The position numbers and the translations under genes were made by a program. This document shows, one piece after another, positions 23,401 through 38,400 of a stretch of DNA of 64,000 bases. Every line of letters starts with the position of its first letter. The stretch's first letter is position 1. A model generated the notes under the pieces. That model searched no databases, was not told the DNA's origin, and was given only the letters and a program-made list of their open reading frames with translations. The stretch is taken from contig OY755177.1 in the NCBI GenBank assembly GCA_963576735.1, positions 11,532,001 to 11,596,000 of the forward strand, in the 5' to 3' direction. This DNA is from Bedellia somnulentella (lineage: Eukaryota; Arthropoda; Insecta; Lepidoptera; Bedelliidae).

Positions 23401-26400
23401 TACAACTCTATTCAACTTCTTCTTTTTGAAGTCGGTGCCAAACAGACAAATCCAAAATGAAAATTGCTACATAGAGAAAACCATACGAATAATAAATCAA
23501 TCGATAGTGCCTCAACAACAGTAGTTAACACAATCGCGTTTAAAAAATCAAGAAATTTCATCCGCTCGCAACGTCGTCGCTTTATAAAGGATGGAATTGG
23601 GGGACAGTGAGCGGTGCTTAGCCTGGTGTGCATGCGTCGCACTCCGCAGAGAAATTATCATAATATACATGTCACCGTAAAACTGTAAATACTAGTAAAT
23701 TATAATTTTAGATAGATAGCGAGATAGTAAACTAACGTTAGGTTAGGTTATGTAAGATTATCAGATTTCAAACTAACGGAATTAACAATTCGACAGAGAC
23801 ATGCATGCACCGAGTTGGCACAACCAATACTTCTAACACTTTGTAAAAAGACGATCGAGAATCTAAATCACTACATAGTATAAAACAAAGTCGCTTTCTC
23901 TCTCCCTGTCTGGGATATAGGGACATCCTTATGTATACTTTAATCTGTAAAACTACGAAATGAATTTTAATGCGAATTTTTTTATTAATTGATTAACAAG
24001 GAAGGTTTATAAGGATGACAATGACATACGCTGATGGGGTGGAGAACTCACTCAACTTGGGCGGGCCACTAATATTCGTTCTTCTTTGTCATGAAAATTG
24101 GTTTGGCACCGACTTCAAAAAGAAGAAGTTGAATAGAGTTGTACATAATAAAATAAATAAAAATTATTTTATACTTTTCAGTTGGATTTTTGAAGGCGGT
24201 TCTTTTTTAAATGAAAAATAATAATATTTAATTTTTCTGTTTAGTTTTTAATTTGAAGTTTTTGTTTTTCTTTTTTTTAAGAGTTTTTTTTCAGCGATGT
24301 GGTTGGAGAATCATTCCCCACCATAATTTCGGATCCAAAGGCGGTGTAGTATTTTTAATTCTTAAGCTCTGGCAACCCTTTTTCTAGGTTTTATAGCAGT
24401 GAATATAAAATATGTTAGGTTATGCAACGCCTATAACGAAAGTATCCTTATCTAAGTTCATTTACAAAAACAACTATAATGCAAGTATCAAATCAAAATA
24501 CTTAGAGGGTATTACCTGACATGGCAGAATGAGAACGGTTGCAAGTGAGCATATAGTGTGCTAAGCTTAATAAATCTAAGTTTGCTTATGACACTACACG
24601 ATCACTTGCTTGCTACCGTGTCGTATATACCCGCTATAAAAAACCTATCCTAAAAATACAACACAATCTTACCGTTCCCTCAACTCCTGATCATCCTTAG
24701 TCGCCTGTTCCAATTGCTGTTGAAGTTTCATTGCGGCGATCCTGTCTTGTTCCTGAGCTCTTAATTGTTCTGCCTCTTCCGCCTTACGTCTGGCTTCCAT
24801 TTCAGTTTTGCTGTTTTAACGTTTATAATTCATTGGTTACTAATCAATGACAAGTCCTTTATAGATATAAGATGAATGAGAAAATGTAATTACCAGGAAG
24901 GAGCAGTGTTCTTAAAATAGCATTAACCAATTTAGAAAGAGGCAATTTAGGGTATTAGGCATTTTTAAATGATTTTTGAGCGATGCTGTTGGAGACCTAT
25001 GACTAACAACCTTTACTTTACAATCTTTTCTCCACTCAACTTCCAAAATTATCTTGGGAATTTATGGCTATTAGTTATTGGAATCAATAACTATGACTAA
25101 ATGTTAAGTATTATTTTGAAGTCAATTTATATTTCCATATAATTAAAAGTAAACAGTAAGTAAAAAACACTCACAGCCTCCTATTCTCCTCTTCTTGTTT
25201 GATTCTCTCTTCTTCCTTACGTTTAGCTTCTTCAGCCGCTCGCATCTCTGCTTCTAACTTACGGAGACGCTCTTGTTCTTCTCTGGAATTGTATGATTGG
25301 GTTCAGATTGTATATTATTAGTATTTATGGTTTTAGACTAAATGATAATTTTAATTTTATGCCCTTGTAGTATCGGTCCCAAATAGCGTTACCCAGTTTC
25401 ACGCGATAGGTGTAAAATAGTGTAGTGCCGGCTTGGAATAGCACTACCCCATTTCCTCCGGTGGGTGTACGTAAGAGGCGACTAACGGTATTGGGGCTTT
25501 TAAGGGATTTTTGGGCGATGCGGTTGGAGACCCATCACCAAAAACCTTTGTTTGACCATCTTTTCCTCACTCAACTTTCCAAAAGTGGCTGAGGAATTTC
25601 TAATTCCTTAGCTCTGGCTACCCCTTCTAGGGATTTATAGCCGTGAGTATATGTATGTATGTATGTATAAAATACTTACAGATTATTTTTAAAAATTCTG
25701 TCAGTATTTTACTTCTATCGTGACATACGCTGACATGGGGCTGTATTGCTATCCAGTTTCGTTCTATTTAGACTCGTATTCCTGATTTGTTTTTGTACTT
25801 GTTAAAATCTCTCAAACTCAAACTTGGCAGAGGTACTAATACTTCTGAACATCACGTGACATTGTCACCTAGTGTTCAGAGTACCCACGTTTTATAAGAA
25901 ACTATACTAAACAACATAATAAAGTCTCTTCTTAAGACCACCAGAGGATGCAATGGCTTAGTGCTATTCTAAGCCGATACACAGCTACTAACTTTACCAT
26001 TTAACATCTATTCTAATATATGTATATAGAGATAACAAACATCTGCAACTTCTTACCTATTCTTTTGGTCAACCATAGCCTTTTGTAGAACACCCATTTG
26101 TAGCTCGACATCCTTCGATAACTTGGTGAATAGCTGGTCGATTTCAGGAGCAGTTATTTTTGGATTTTTCTGTAATATTATTAGACTAGTGAATAGAGTA
26201 TATATCCACACTTTAAACGAAATCAGTTTTAGGAAAGTTGCGTAGACGCTTTTCCGTCCGTACTTAGATCAAATAATAATATGAATAGTCGCATCTATAT
26301 GTCAGAATACAGTGTTAAATAAAGACTATATGCAATAAAATAAGTGTAATAAACTTGCGTACAACAAAGTAACACCCAATATTTCCAAATGGTATTCAGA

Positions 26401-29400
26401 ACTCGCAATTATTATCTGGATAGTTTAACAAAATAAAAGAGATAAGTCTAATACAGTTTGGAACGATTATATATATTTATACTTGCTTTTTAGTAATAAT
26501 ATTGACTTCATTACTGTGTAGTAAATCTTCTAAAGCAACTAATTCTCATCAACACTATTATAACACACAACTAAAACATACCTTGATAGTAGAACACGCA
26601 GCCAGTATAGAATTCCTCAAATTATCGATATTCCTCTGCGCATTCTCTTTATCCTTCTTAAGTTGTGTAGTAACTTGTTCCATTTGTTTGAGGTTATTTT
26701 CTAACCCTCGTATTTTGACAATACCGCGGTATCTGGGACGATGTTGTTTGCGAACTAAATGGCCTCGCACTGCCTTCTGAATGGTTACTAGGCATTCGCG
26801 ACGGTATAGGATTTTGTTTTTCACTGTAAATTAATATGATGATATTGAGACAAAGGTAACTACATATTTATTAAAAATACATGAAAAATGGCAGTAACAT
26901 AGTAATAGTGGGTGAGTTAGTGAGCAGAACACCGCTTGACGTGCAGACGATGAGGGTTAATATCCATATGTGTGGTAAACTTATCATGGTTGTTAACGGT
27001 GGTTGCGAACTCATTATGATCGAGTCTGGATTCCATCGTCATTTCTCCTCTCAACTTCTAAAAGTGGGTGGGTAAAACTTCAAAAAACAACAAACCAACT
27101 TACATTTAATAATAGAAAGCGCCGCAAATATAGACTTCCTCCATCTAGACTTGACAAGCCAAGCCAATACAGAATCCACGATCGCTTTCAAGTTATCAGG
27201 GTCAGACTTCATAATGGTATCGAATTCTGAATATTTTCCCGGTCGAAAGAAAACTCGGGTCACTCCGAATTTGTAGTCTTTGTCCGATAGGTGGAAACTG
27301 TGGAGGACTGCCTGGAAAGATCATTAATAGTATTTTGATCAATAATGGTATATCTGTATATTAATATACAAAAAACGGTTATGGATATCCCTATTTATTC
27401 TAATGGAGATTCTTTGCGACATCCTTTTATGTTCTATTATATGAATTAGGCTCTTGTAGGGTACATAAATCTTCATTTTTCTACATATGAAATGTAAATT
27501 TAAAGCTATAAGGCATGTAAGAACACACCCATAAGTGCTATACATAATAATCTTAAATTCCATCTACAAATCTTATTCCCTTTCAAACACACATTTGAAA
27601 CAATTAATCTCTAAAAAATATCACAACAATAGTCTTACTTAACAGGAAAAAGTTGCCGGCAAACCCTACAGTTTCGAAGGCTAGAATCCCTTATACATAG
27701 AATGTAGGTATTGAAAGCTGCTCTTGAAGGATATACATAATCCCTCAGTTCTAATACTGCGATAGTTGTAACATTAGAAATTTCTCACCTCACAAAAAGT
27801 CTTCGCCGGCAAAGTCTGCAGTTTCGGAGGCAAGAATCCTTTGTACATAGAATGTAGATCATTGAAAGGTGCTCTTGAAGGATATCCGTGTTCCATAAGT
27901 TCCAGTACTGCGATGGTTCCACTGCATTCTAATTGGGTTAGCACTAACGAGCCTTCGATTTCTGACCCTATCATGCGCGAGTTTGGTTTTATGCAGCGCA
28001 CGAAGTTTGTGCCCTGTGGAGAGAAGAATTTAAAATATAATGATTATGTTAAGTTATCTTTTTTAAGGTTGTTAACGATGAGGGCAAGTATCATGATTAT
28101 AGCCGACGAGTTGTATTTACTCATGTGACAGTGAAAACGTACAAAGCGGCCATAGGCCGTCCCCTATCAGATGAATTAACTGGCACATTAGGTTTAGAAG
28201 TATAAGTACCTCTCACTCCTTTGGAGATATATGGCGTCGTGCACTTTGAGTTTAGGTAATATTTTATAACGGTTTTTTTATAATATATATATAATCAAAT
28301 TCAATAAGTAAACAACAAAAAGGAATTTAGAAACAAAGCTTTACTAAAATATCTGGAATAGAAAATACTCACAACTTATCCATACAACGATATAACATTG
28401 TTTATGTAATATTGTAAATAACTGTTCCTTAAGATACAGGATACCCTCCTAGTTTAGGGAACAGTGACTCAAAAAAATAAATTAATTAAAAGCTGTTATA
28501 TGTAATAAGTCTTACTTGTAAAGATCATAGTTTTATATTCATATATTTCACTATGTAATTCTAGATGTAAGCTTTTATTGTAACTTTTTGGCTGAAAAAA
28601 CGTTATTATTATTTCGGGAACACTTTTAGCTTCTCGCCTCTCCCATGGCCGAAAAAGAAAATATAAATTTTAAATGGGAGAGGCGGTACTCCCCGACAAG
28701 AGCACAGTCGGTCGGGGTCAGGGAGTCAGGTTCAAGAACCGACGGACGATCCGAGCCGTATCGAGCAGCACCGCTTTCTGCATCTGTGCTGGAACCGACA
28801 CGCCACAGAAATCCAACCGCCTCAAGTTGGTCGCGAGGCTGGTTGGAATTAACCCGTTCGCGGACAAAACAATTGGGATTATTTCTGTCGAAGTCACACC
28901 CCACATGTCGGTGATCTCGTGAGCCAGATCGAGATATTTCCGACGCTTCTCGGTGTCGGCTTTCACGAGACCCTCGTCATGAGGGATAGTGACATCCACT
29001 AGAAACACCCTCGACTGCGACCGATCCCATACCACGATATCAGGCTTATTCGCTAGAATAGTCCTGTCCGTGATAACGGATCGGTCCCAATAGATTTTGG
29101 CACGGTCGTTTTCTAGGATTGGCTCCGGCAGATACTTGTAATACGGCAGCCTCTGTTGCAAGAGTCCGTATTTCAGAGCGAGCTCCTGATGCAGGATTTT
29201 GGCTGCTTGGTTGTGTCTGTGCAAGTACTCAGTGTTAGCAAGAGCCGAACAACCGGAAATAACATGCCTAAGCGACTCTCCGGGACGGCCACATGCTCGA
29301 CAGATGTCTGTGGTACCGTCCTTTAGGATGTATTTCCGATAGTTCCGCGTCTTGATAACCTGGTCTTGTATTGCACAGACAAAACCTTCGGTTTCCCCAA

Positions 29401-32400
29401 AGAGGTCCCCGAAACGCAGCCAATGCAGGGAGGCTTTACGGTCCACGAAAGGTTCGTGAAGTACCTTGTAAAACCTCCCGTGCAGCTCCTTCTCTTTCCA
29501 TACGGACTCCCGATCAGAGGTGCTAAGTACCTCCGGGGTTCGCCAATCCTGTGAGGCCAACGATAAGGGAGTCAGTCCTTTATCACTAGCGACCACCTCT
29601 CCCCGAATACTATCATCCGTCATCGTCAAAAAATAGTTTCTGAGGTTGCATACCTCGCGGTTGTGCATGGTTTTGGCACTCAAGAGGCCTCGACCACCAC
29701 ACTTCCGCGGGATATACAATCTCATAACCGACGACCTCGGATGATGCATTCGATGAGAGGTCATCGTCGTGCGGACTCGTCTGTCCAGAGCGTCGAGTTC
29801 GGTCTGAGTCCATCTGAGCACGCCAAATGTGTACATCAGTACAGGCATGACCCAGGAGTTAATGGCTCGGATCTTATTAACGCCTGACAAGTAGCTATTA
29901 AGCACACTTTTCAGGCGTTCATAAAACTCCTCGCAAACACCCTGTTTCACGTCTGCCACCTTCACACCGATGGTTTGTGACATGCCCAGATACCGGTATG
30001 TTTCAGCCTCGGAGAGTGCCCTCAAATGATTGGTGCCGACATCGACACCATCAGAGTGCACGACATGCCCCTTCTCAACATGGATGACCGCACACTTATC
30101 GACCCCGAGCTCCATCTTGACGGAACCACTGAAATCGTTAGTGATCGTCAGTAGCTCCGCCAATCTGTCAGCCGTGGGGGCGTAAAGCTTCAGGTCATCC
30201 ATGTAAAGGAGATGAGGCAAGCGTGGTCCGCCTCTCCGAAACTGAAAGCCTGTCCCCGAATTCTCCAAGAGTGTGCTTAGAGGATTCAGGGCCAAGCAAA
30301 ACCAAACTGGACTCAGGCAATCGCCCTGGAAAATCCCTCGCCTTATATCAATTTGGTCATCCGCGTCCGTCATCCGCTGATCGTCTAAACTCAGGATCGT
30401 TCTCCAGCACCCCATACACTGCCCGAGGAAGTGTCGAACTGTACTATCAATTTTGTACAGCTCGAGGACCCTCATGAGCCATGTATGAGGTACCGAATCG
30501 AACGCCTTCCTGTAGTCTATCCAGCCAGCGGAGAAGTTCCGACGGTTGCGTTTGACCAGTTGGCCTACGACCGCGTCGATGAGGAGCAGCTCCTTGCTAC
30601 CGCGACTACCGCCCCTACATCCGTTCTGAGCTCCAGATATCACATTGTTATCAACAATGTGTTGAGTAATCTTGGAGCTCAGAACGGATGTCAAGGTCTT
30701 GTAAATTGTACAAAGACAAGTAATGGGGCGGTATTGTGATGGATCCGCGGTAGCATCGCTCTTTGGAGCTAAATGAGTGACCCCAGTAGTTAAGAAGTTC
30801 GGGAGCGTCCCACTCTCGAGGGCGCTTTGGAACTGACGGGCGAGAGTAGCGTGACAGCGCGTGAACCCCTTCAACCAGTAATGGTGCAATCCGTCCGGCC
30901 CTGGACTTTTCCAGTTCGGAGCCTTACGGATCGCAGCCACCACATCCTCCTCAGATATATTGACGGGGTTCATGGGCGCTATGGGCTCGCACGCTCCCTC
31001 GACCGCCTCGAACCATCGGCCCTCTTCGTGATCAACAGGCAGCGACCAAAGCCCACGCCAAAAGGCAACCACATCGGCTTTTTCCGGTCGCTGACCTGTC
31101 GTACCCACGTCGGGACGCTCCAAAGTTCTGTAGAACTTCTTCTGGTCACTCATGAAGAGACGATTCTGTTGGTACCTCTTTACCCTTCCAGAATATCGCC
31201 TAATTCGCTTACCCCAAGCAGCGATCTTCTGCTTCAGATCATCGATGCGCTCCACCAGTCTACAGGCAAACTCCGGTGAGTTGTCAAAGACATTCTCACC
31301 AGGGAATGCCCCCCTGACGAAGCGCACCACCCTCGGCCTATTGTTGCCTGATCTGAAGCTGGTCAGTTTGCCGATGAGGACCCTGGCCCTTGTGATACGG
31401 CTTTCAATCCGCCTCATCCAGGCTGGTCTAGTTCTAGTCCTGGGACTAGTACTGCCAGCCTGACGGGAGCCACCAACTCTTGTTGGCGGCATCCTGACGC
31501 CGACAAATTGACAAACTGTCATTGCGGCGCCAAAGAGAATTGAATCCGTATCCCAAAGGTCCATGCTGCACTCTAAAAATGAGGGCAGCATGTTATTAAC
31601 GGCCTCAACGACATCCCGAACCTTGATGCTGAGAGGAACTCGGGGCAGCCTTGGCCTCCTTTCGAGAGGCACTTGGCGATATTCCAGGATCGTCTCTTCG
31701 AGTGCGCTCCTCACCAAATCCAAATCCAGGGAGACTGTTCCCCAATCGCTTTCCGCACCACCCACATCCGGCAGGTTAGCAATTGGCTCCCTCCGTACTT
31801 CCCGTTCAGGGACTGGAGGGAGAACCTGCAAAGGTGGCTCTTCGTCTAGCGGGGGAACAGCCTCGCGTCTCAATTGTTCGAGTTCGGTAGTGCTAAAAAG
31901 TTCTGAGCGCTGTATGTACCGAACTCGATCCGCCAGGTTTTGTTCTGTGACGGTCAAATTGGGCTCCAGCCGCAGAAATTCGCGGTACATTGCTGCCCGA
32001 TAACCCGTCCGTCCAGTTCTTGAACCCGAGGCCCTAATATAGGCCCGCATGGCATTCCTATTCATTTCAACCGTCCATGCCATGCGGCGCCTTGTTCCAC
32101 CAGCGGCGGGCACCGATTGCTGGGACTGAGTTGCCCCAGTCCCAACCGTTGCCAAGCCATCTGGTGGCTGAGGTGGTCGAGCAGACCGGCCAGGTGGTCG
32201 GGCCGGTCTGCCGCGGCTGGGGGACCGCATGCTGCCACGTCCAGCCCCAGCTCCAGACGCGCCCCAGCGATAACCCCTGGGGAGCGGCCCTATACGCTCA
32301 TCGTTGCTATTACTATCCATTTTACGATGAGCGAAGATTCACCCGGGTTTTCGCTCACTTGCCCCGGGGAGACCGTTATTGCTCTATTTTGCGCTGAGAC

Positions 32401-35400
32401 CAGTTTGTAGACACGGTCAACATCTACAAACTCAAGCGCTGACTATTTGCATTGCTGGAATGGCAAGCAGGTAGACATGTCATCCTGCCATTCCAACAAT
32501 GGGCGGTGGGGTCGTCACATCCCTACGCCATTATTATTATTATTATATTATTATTATTATTTTAGCAAATCGTGATCATGTTGAGGTCGAATCGAATCGA
32601 TGATCAGGTCTTGAATTATTAATAATTACAGGTTTGTGAACGTCAGCTGAACTATTGAATTAAATTAAAACTAAATTCCAAACAAATAATAAGAACATAG
32701 ACCTATTTAATTTAGAAAATAATAAATAAAATGCATAAAACAAACTTACATTCTGCTTCAACTTATCCATAAGCTGCGCCAATTGAGATTGGAACTTAGC
32801 GCCCACAGATATAAAGTTGAGTTTCCCTTTCGCGTTGTTGTTGTCAGTGGCTTGGAACAACTGTTGTACTAAACCATTGTTCGACTCCTGGACTAGGAAT
32901 TCGAGAGACGCGTGAAGGGCATCGTTGTTTTTTTCGATGAATTGGTTCTGAAATTAATGAATTAACATATTTATTGTTCAGGTAATTTAAAGGTGATATG
33001 TTCTTTAGGGAGCTCTCCTCTAATATGGCTGAAATTAAAATTAATATTCAATACGTAATCTGAGTATCTGTTCACCGATTGAAGCTATATTAATTTTCTA
33101 GAAAGTTTGTTAATCCATCCATATTTTTTTTCTTATTGATTATACAAATATCGGTGTAGTTCTGCCCCACGAACCATACGAATTGACAATCCAAACAAAA
33201 TGTGAGTACCTACTATTAAAATCACGAACGAATTTTCGATATTCTCCTTTAAATGTGAGTTTATTCAAACACACACTATACAAATATATTTTCTCATAAA
33301 ATTTCAAATAAAGATCGATTGAAACATAAAAGTAAACGATATATGTAACAATATCTGAAATATGCCTTTCCCAAATTGAAACATTAATTTGATATCCATT
33401 AATATACTAGATCAGTGTTAAGCTGAATTTGTTAAATAAATTTGTACTCACAGTATTATAACAAACGGCCCCAGCAAAATGTCTCAGTAGAAATCCTTCA
33501 TCGTCTCGCAAAGTACGGTGCGCTTTGAGACGAGAAGTGCGAGGTAACTGCAATCTGAAAATTATTGGAGTTATTAAAGAAAGGCTGTAAAATAAAGATT
33601 TGCCGTGTAGTGCCGGCTTAGAATGTCACCATCCCTTTCTACTCCCGGGTGTCGTAAAAGGCGACTAAGAGTATGGGGCTTTTTAGGTTGTTTTAGGGCG
33701 ATATGGTTTGAGACCCATTACCAAAGATGCTTTATTTCTACCATCTTATTTGGCTACCCCTTTTTGGAATTTATGGTCGTGAGTATATTTATTATGTAAA
33801 GTAAGGTAGTGAATTTAGTAGATAACTCTTGATTGTACATTATACTTAAATTAAGTGAAGTTGTTATGTTCTAGAATGTAAGTATATTTAACGGCCTTAT
33901 CACTTCAAAAAGGTCAGTTAGTAAATAAATGGTGATGGTAAGTATAGTTCAATAGTATCGAGTCATCAATTTGTCTTTTATCTTAATCATTCGATACTAA
34001 TATAAACACGAATCTTAACAAATTACAGAAATGTACGATAAATGAAATGAAAAACACTTATTCGTTACCACAAATCACATATGAAAACAAAACAAAACAA
34101 TCAGATCTTATAGCTAATAACAATAAGTGGAAACGACAACAAGATAATAAGACCAATGAATGTTAATGAAGCCCGAGAGGTTTGCCAGGATCGTACAAAA
34201 TGGCGATAGATAGTCTCTACCTTCCACAATGCGAACTAATGGCGTGAGTATATGTATGTATGTACCATAGATATTACTAAGTAAATTAAATTCAAGACCG
34301 TTCTATATTTAACACTTAATAAGGCAGAGGTATGATAAAAAATTCATTGTATTTCACTTCAATTTGTAGGTAGGTAAAGTTGAAATTATGGTGGTAACTA
34401 TAGGTAATGGTGTTAATGGTAGGATAGTTGGATGATAAACACTGTACCTAGAATTATTGCTGCCAAGTTGTTTGTGCACGGTGTGAGTGAAATGTCCAAA
34501 CTCAGGTTTGGGCAGTTTTGATTCTTCGTCCAGCAAATGGAATATACCGTGGTTCTTGCTTTCGATCAAATCTGAAAATGAATTTAATCGCATTAAGTTA
34601 CGTTACGTTAAGTTAGTTAGTTGTAGGTGCATTATTTAATATTTATTATATTTATATATTCCAACTTAAATTCGCACACCTTTATTTGTTTATAATATTT
34701 TATTCACATATGTAGTTATTCACTTACAAATTGAAATAAACACATTTCTTAATAAAAATTAAATAATTATTAATTTAAATATATTTATGACCAAAGTCGG
34801 GTGAAGCGCGTAGTATGCGAGCGACGACGCTAGTATTTCTCTAGAATAATGTGCAAGCGCCGGGTAGTTGTGTATTTCTTTGTCTATCACTACTTGTTTC
34901 GATTACCGTCATTTTCGAGTGTCGTGGTTATATTACTCTGTTGTAATTCTATTTCTTGTTTTCTTACTATCCTTCTAACTTTTGTGTTTGTTGTGTATCA
35001 GTGTGGACTGTAATATATATGTGGATTTAGTAAGACTATTTATTTGTCTTCACATCAACCACGAACTATAGGCATTTGATTTTATTATTATTTAATAACA
35101 AAACAGCTTGGTAATTGGTTACGAAGACGTAAAAAACGTTTTATGAATTATGTTATATTCATTATTTGTAATTTAACTTATGATGTATCTAGACGATATT
35201 AAACTAGCGCTTATTGTTAGACAGTCCACTTTTATTTAACGTTTCATTAGGACCCTAACAGACAACACCAGGAATTATCTGTTTTTGTGTTTATATAAAA
35301 AAAAAATATTAAATTTTTTATAGTTTTTCTAGAGTTTCAACTATGACATTTTAAAACACGAAGAACAAACATATGATTAAATTATTAAATATAGCTCAAC

Positions 35401-38400
35401 CAATAATTGCCTTAAAATACCTAGGAACAAAAACAAAAATATACAAAGGTGCATTCTCACCAATACAATCCTGGTTATCAACGAATCTAATCTCAGGTAC
35501 ATTGAGTCCCTCTCTCTTGTACAATTCTTGCTCGTTCTTCAAAATGCGCTCATTGAAGAACTGTTGTAGCTTCTCATTGCAGTAGTTTATGCAGAATTGC
35601 TCGAAACTGTTCATTTGGAAATATTCTGAAATAAAGGAAAGGGTAGAGATAAATGTTTGGTACATACATATACTCACGCCATTAATTCCCATTGGGGTAG
35701 GCAGAGACTATCGATCGCCACTTCGTACGATCCTGACAAACCTCTCTAGCTTCGTTTACATCCATCAATCTTTTCATACATGCTCTTTTATTCTTCATAC
35801 TTCGGACGCCAGCCTTTTTGAGCACACTCTCAATTTGGTCCATGTGTGTTCTCCGTGGTCGTCCTCTACTAACATTCCCATCCACACTAGCTCTATAGAT
35901 CCCTTTTACCAATTTTCTATCATCCATCCTCTCTATGTGCCCAAACCATCTCAACATTCCTTTTTCTATCTTTCGTACAATATCATCTTTCATACCACAC
36001 TTTTCACGAATAACACTATTTCTCACTCGGTCATACAATCTAACATTACAAATTTTTCTGAGGGACCTCATCTCTACTGCATTCACTCTGCTCTCATGCT
36101 TCTTCTGCTACACCCAACATTCGCTTCCAGACATAAGCGTAGGAACAAGAACAGCATCATGCACAGCCATTCGCCAAATGTTTGGTCTTTTATCTCTTTC
36201 TAGAATTGCCTTTGCTTTGAAGAAGAATGAGATTTATATAGTGGTGATACTATTAGCATTTCATTATAAGCAAAATATCTATGAAAGACTTTTACTAATG
36301 TAACATGGAGCTAAATTGTGTTATTTTGGACTTGTATTACAAACAATGGTTCAAACGACTATTTACCTGTATAAGCAAACTATTGTAAAGATTCTCTAAA
36401 GTCTAATTAATACTACACTTAATTAGAGACACATATAATAACAATATTTCTTACCAAACCCAGCGATATCGAGTACTTCAATGTCGTAACTAGAAGCTTG
36501 GAATGGAAATCTAGTGTTGATCCGATGTACTATGTAGTCGAAAAGCCGGCTGTACACTGCTTTGGCGTGTGCGTTCTTTGAAGCCTAATTAATACTGCAC
36601 TCAACTAAAGACATATAATAACAACATTTCTTACCAAACCCAGCAATATCGAGTACTCCAATGTAGTAACTAGAAGCTTGGAATGGAATACTAGTGTTGA
36701 TCCGATGTACTATGTAATCAAATAGGCGACTGTACACTGCTTTGGCGAGAGCGTCGCGGGCGTTGTTCGCTTCGTAGGTTTTTAGGGGAACCCTAAAATA
36801 AAAAAAAAAACATATGATATTTTTGGGTGAAGTAGAAGGCTCTAATAGAAATGCAGTTGTCCGAAACTATGCGTTCTTTCAAATCCATCAAATCAAATTA
36901 GTTTCGGTGCAGAGATAGGTTGATATAAATTTTGTTATTAATGAACTAAGTAACATTGCCTGATACCTTTTTCTTATAAACATTATTAATATTATAACTA
37001 TGTAATATGAGTGGAGTCTTTGCGGATTTTTTTATAAATATATCACTTCATGAGATACATTTTTTTAACAACATTTTAAAAGAAACAACGCTCATAAAAA
37101 CATTTTAACATTCACACATAGATTTTCTATATTATAGTAGTAATCAACCAAATATCAATAATCGCGAGGAGGTTAACCTAAGATATACATTTAAAAACAC
37201 ATATTACAAAGTTAATAAACTTACATGATAGCAGTACCCTTCATTCCTCCTCTAGAGCTCTGCATCAATCTCGACACAAGCGACATTCTCAACTCCCCAC
37301 TATCGACACCCAATAATGAAGCAGCTATATTGAGTGTCGTTTCAGAAGTGGGACGTACTTTGCAACCGCCTCTAGCAGCATCATCTTCTTCAAACTCTAT
37401 GTTTCCGAGATGTAAAACCGCCGCTACTATCGAGAATACTGAGTTTTTCTCGGAATCTGATAGACCAACTCGGGAAAGAGCCTGAAAAACGATTTTGTGA
37501 TATTATTTTGTGAAGGGTATTCTTTTGTAAATGAATTTTCGTTTATGGATTAGAGTTTATGGTTAAGTTGTAATGCGTGAAGTGTGGAGTTTTTATTAGA
37601 GAGGTGGAAATTATTATTCTAATCTTGAGAAGTAGGACGTAGAAGAAGTAGGTTCGTCTTTGCAGGGTAGTATTTAAGCATAATGAGTTTGTTTGTATCT
37701 GGTTTAAGTTAGATTGTTTAATTTAAATTTTGCAGGGCAGTTCACGGGCCATCATATATTACACTTTAATAGCCTTGCAATGTGTACAGAAGTATCGGGT
37801 CTCGGCAAGAATGATGTGCTGTGCTTGGTCTGCTAATGGAAACTATTAGTTTGATGGCTGGAGCAGTAGCTATACGGGTTAAGGTACGAAAATACTCCAT
37901 TGTCAAGATTAAGTATTCATTAATTTAATGTTTTTTGACATGAATTCCTCATGTGGGGATTATTACTCATAAATAAAAGATGTTATTAAAGGAAAGAAAA
38001 ATTTCGGGGGCGTATACCCGAAGGTCGCGGGTTCGAACCCCGCCAGTGTCGAAATTTTTCTTTCCTTTAAGGGCCTCCCTCGAAAATTTCACTGATTTTG
38101 GTAGTTTTTAAACTCAATGAAATCTGCTCAATGAAACAATCACACTCTAAATAAAATATATGTTCAAGTTCAATATCTTTTCTTCAATAATGACGGTTCT
38201 CATTCGTTTTCAATAATAATCGACTAAGAAAAAAAATAATTTGTGGGGGGCTTTTTTATCGTAAAGTCTGATATTGCTGTCAGAATACTGCATATATGTT
38301 ATCGATTACGTAATATTTGCGTAGACAACTGAGTAGTCTATCATCTGTATGAATAATTTTTAGTCTTTTCATTCTAATTATGGAGTTATAAAGCATTTTC

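Noticed and set aside
28645..32410. Many open frames on the plus strand, up to 150 codons (for example 30827-31279 and 31563-32003)
   Set aside because: All lie opposite the 1200-codon Dong-type ORF and are antisense shadows caused by its GC-rich codons.
36455..36584. Duplicate of exon 8 as a mutually exclusive alternative exon
   Set aside because: Its 5' part is lost, no acceptor gives the right phase, and invariant residues are changed.
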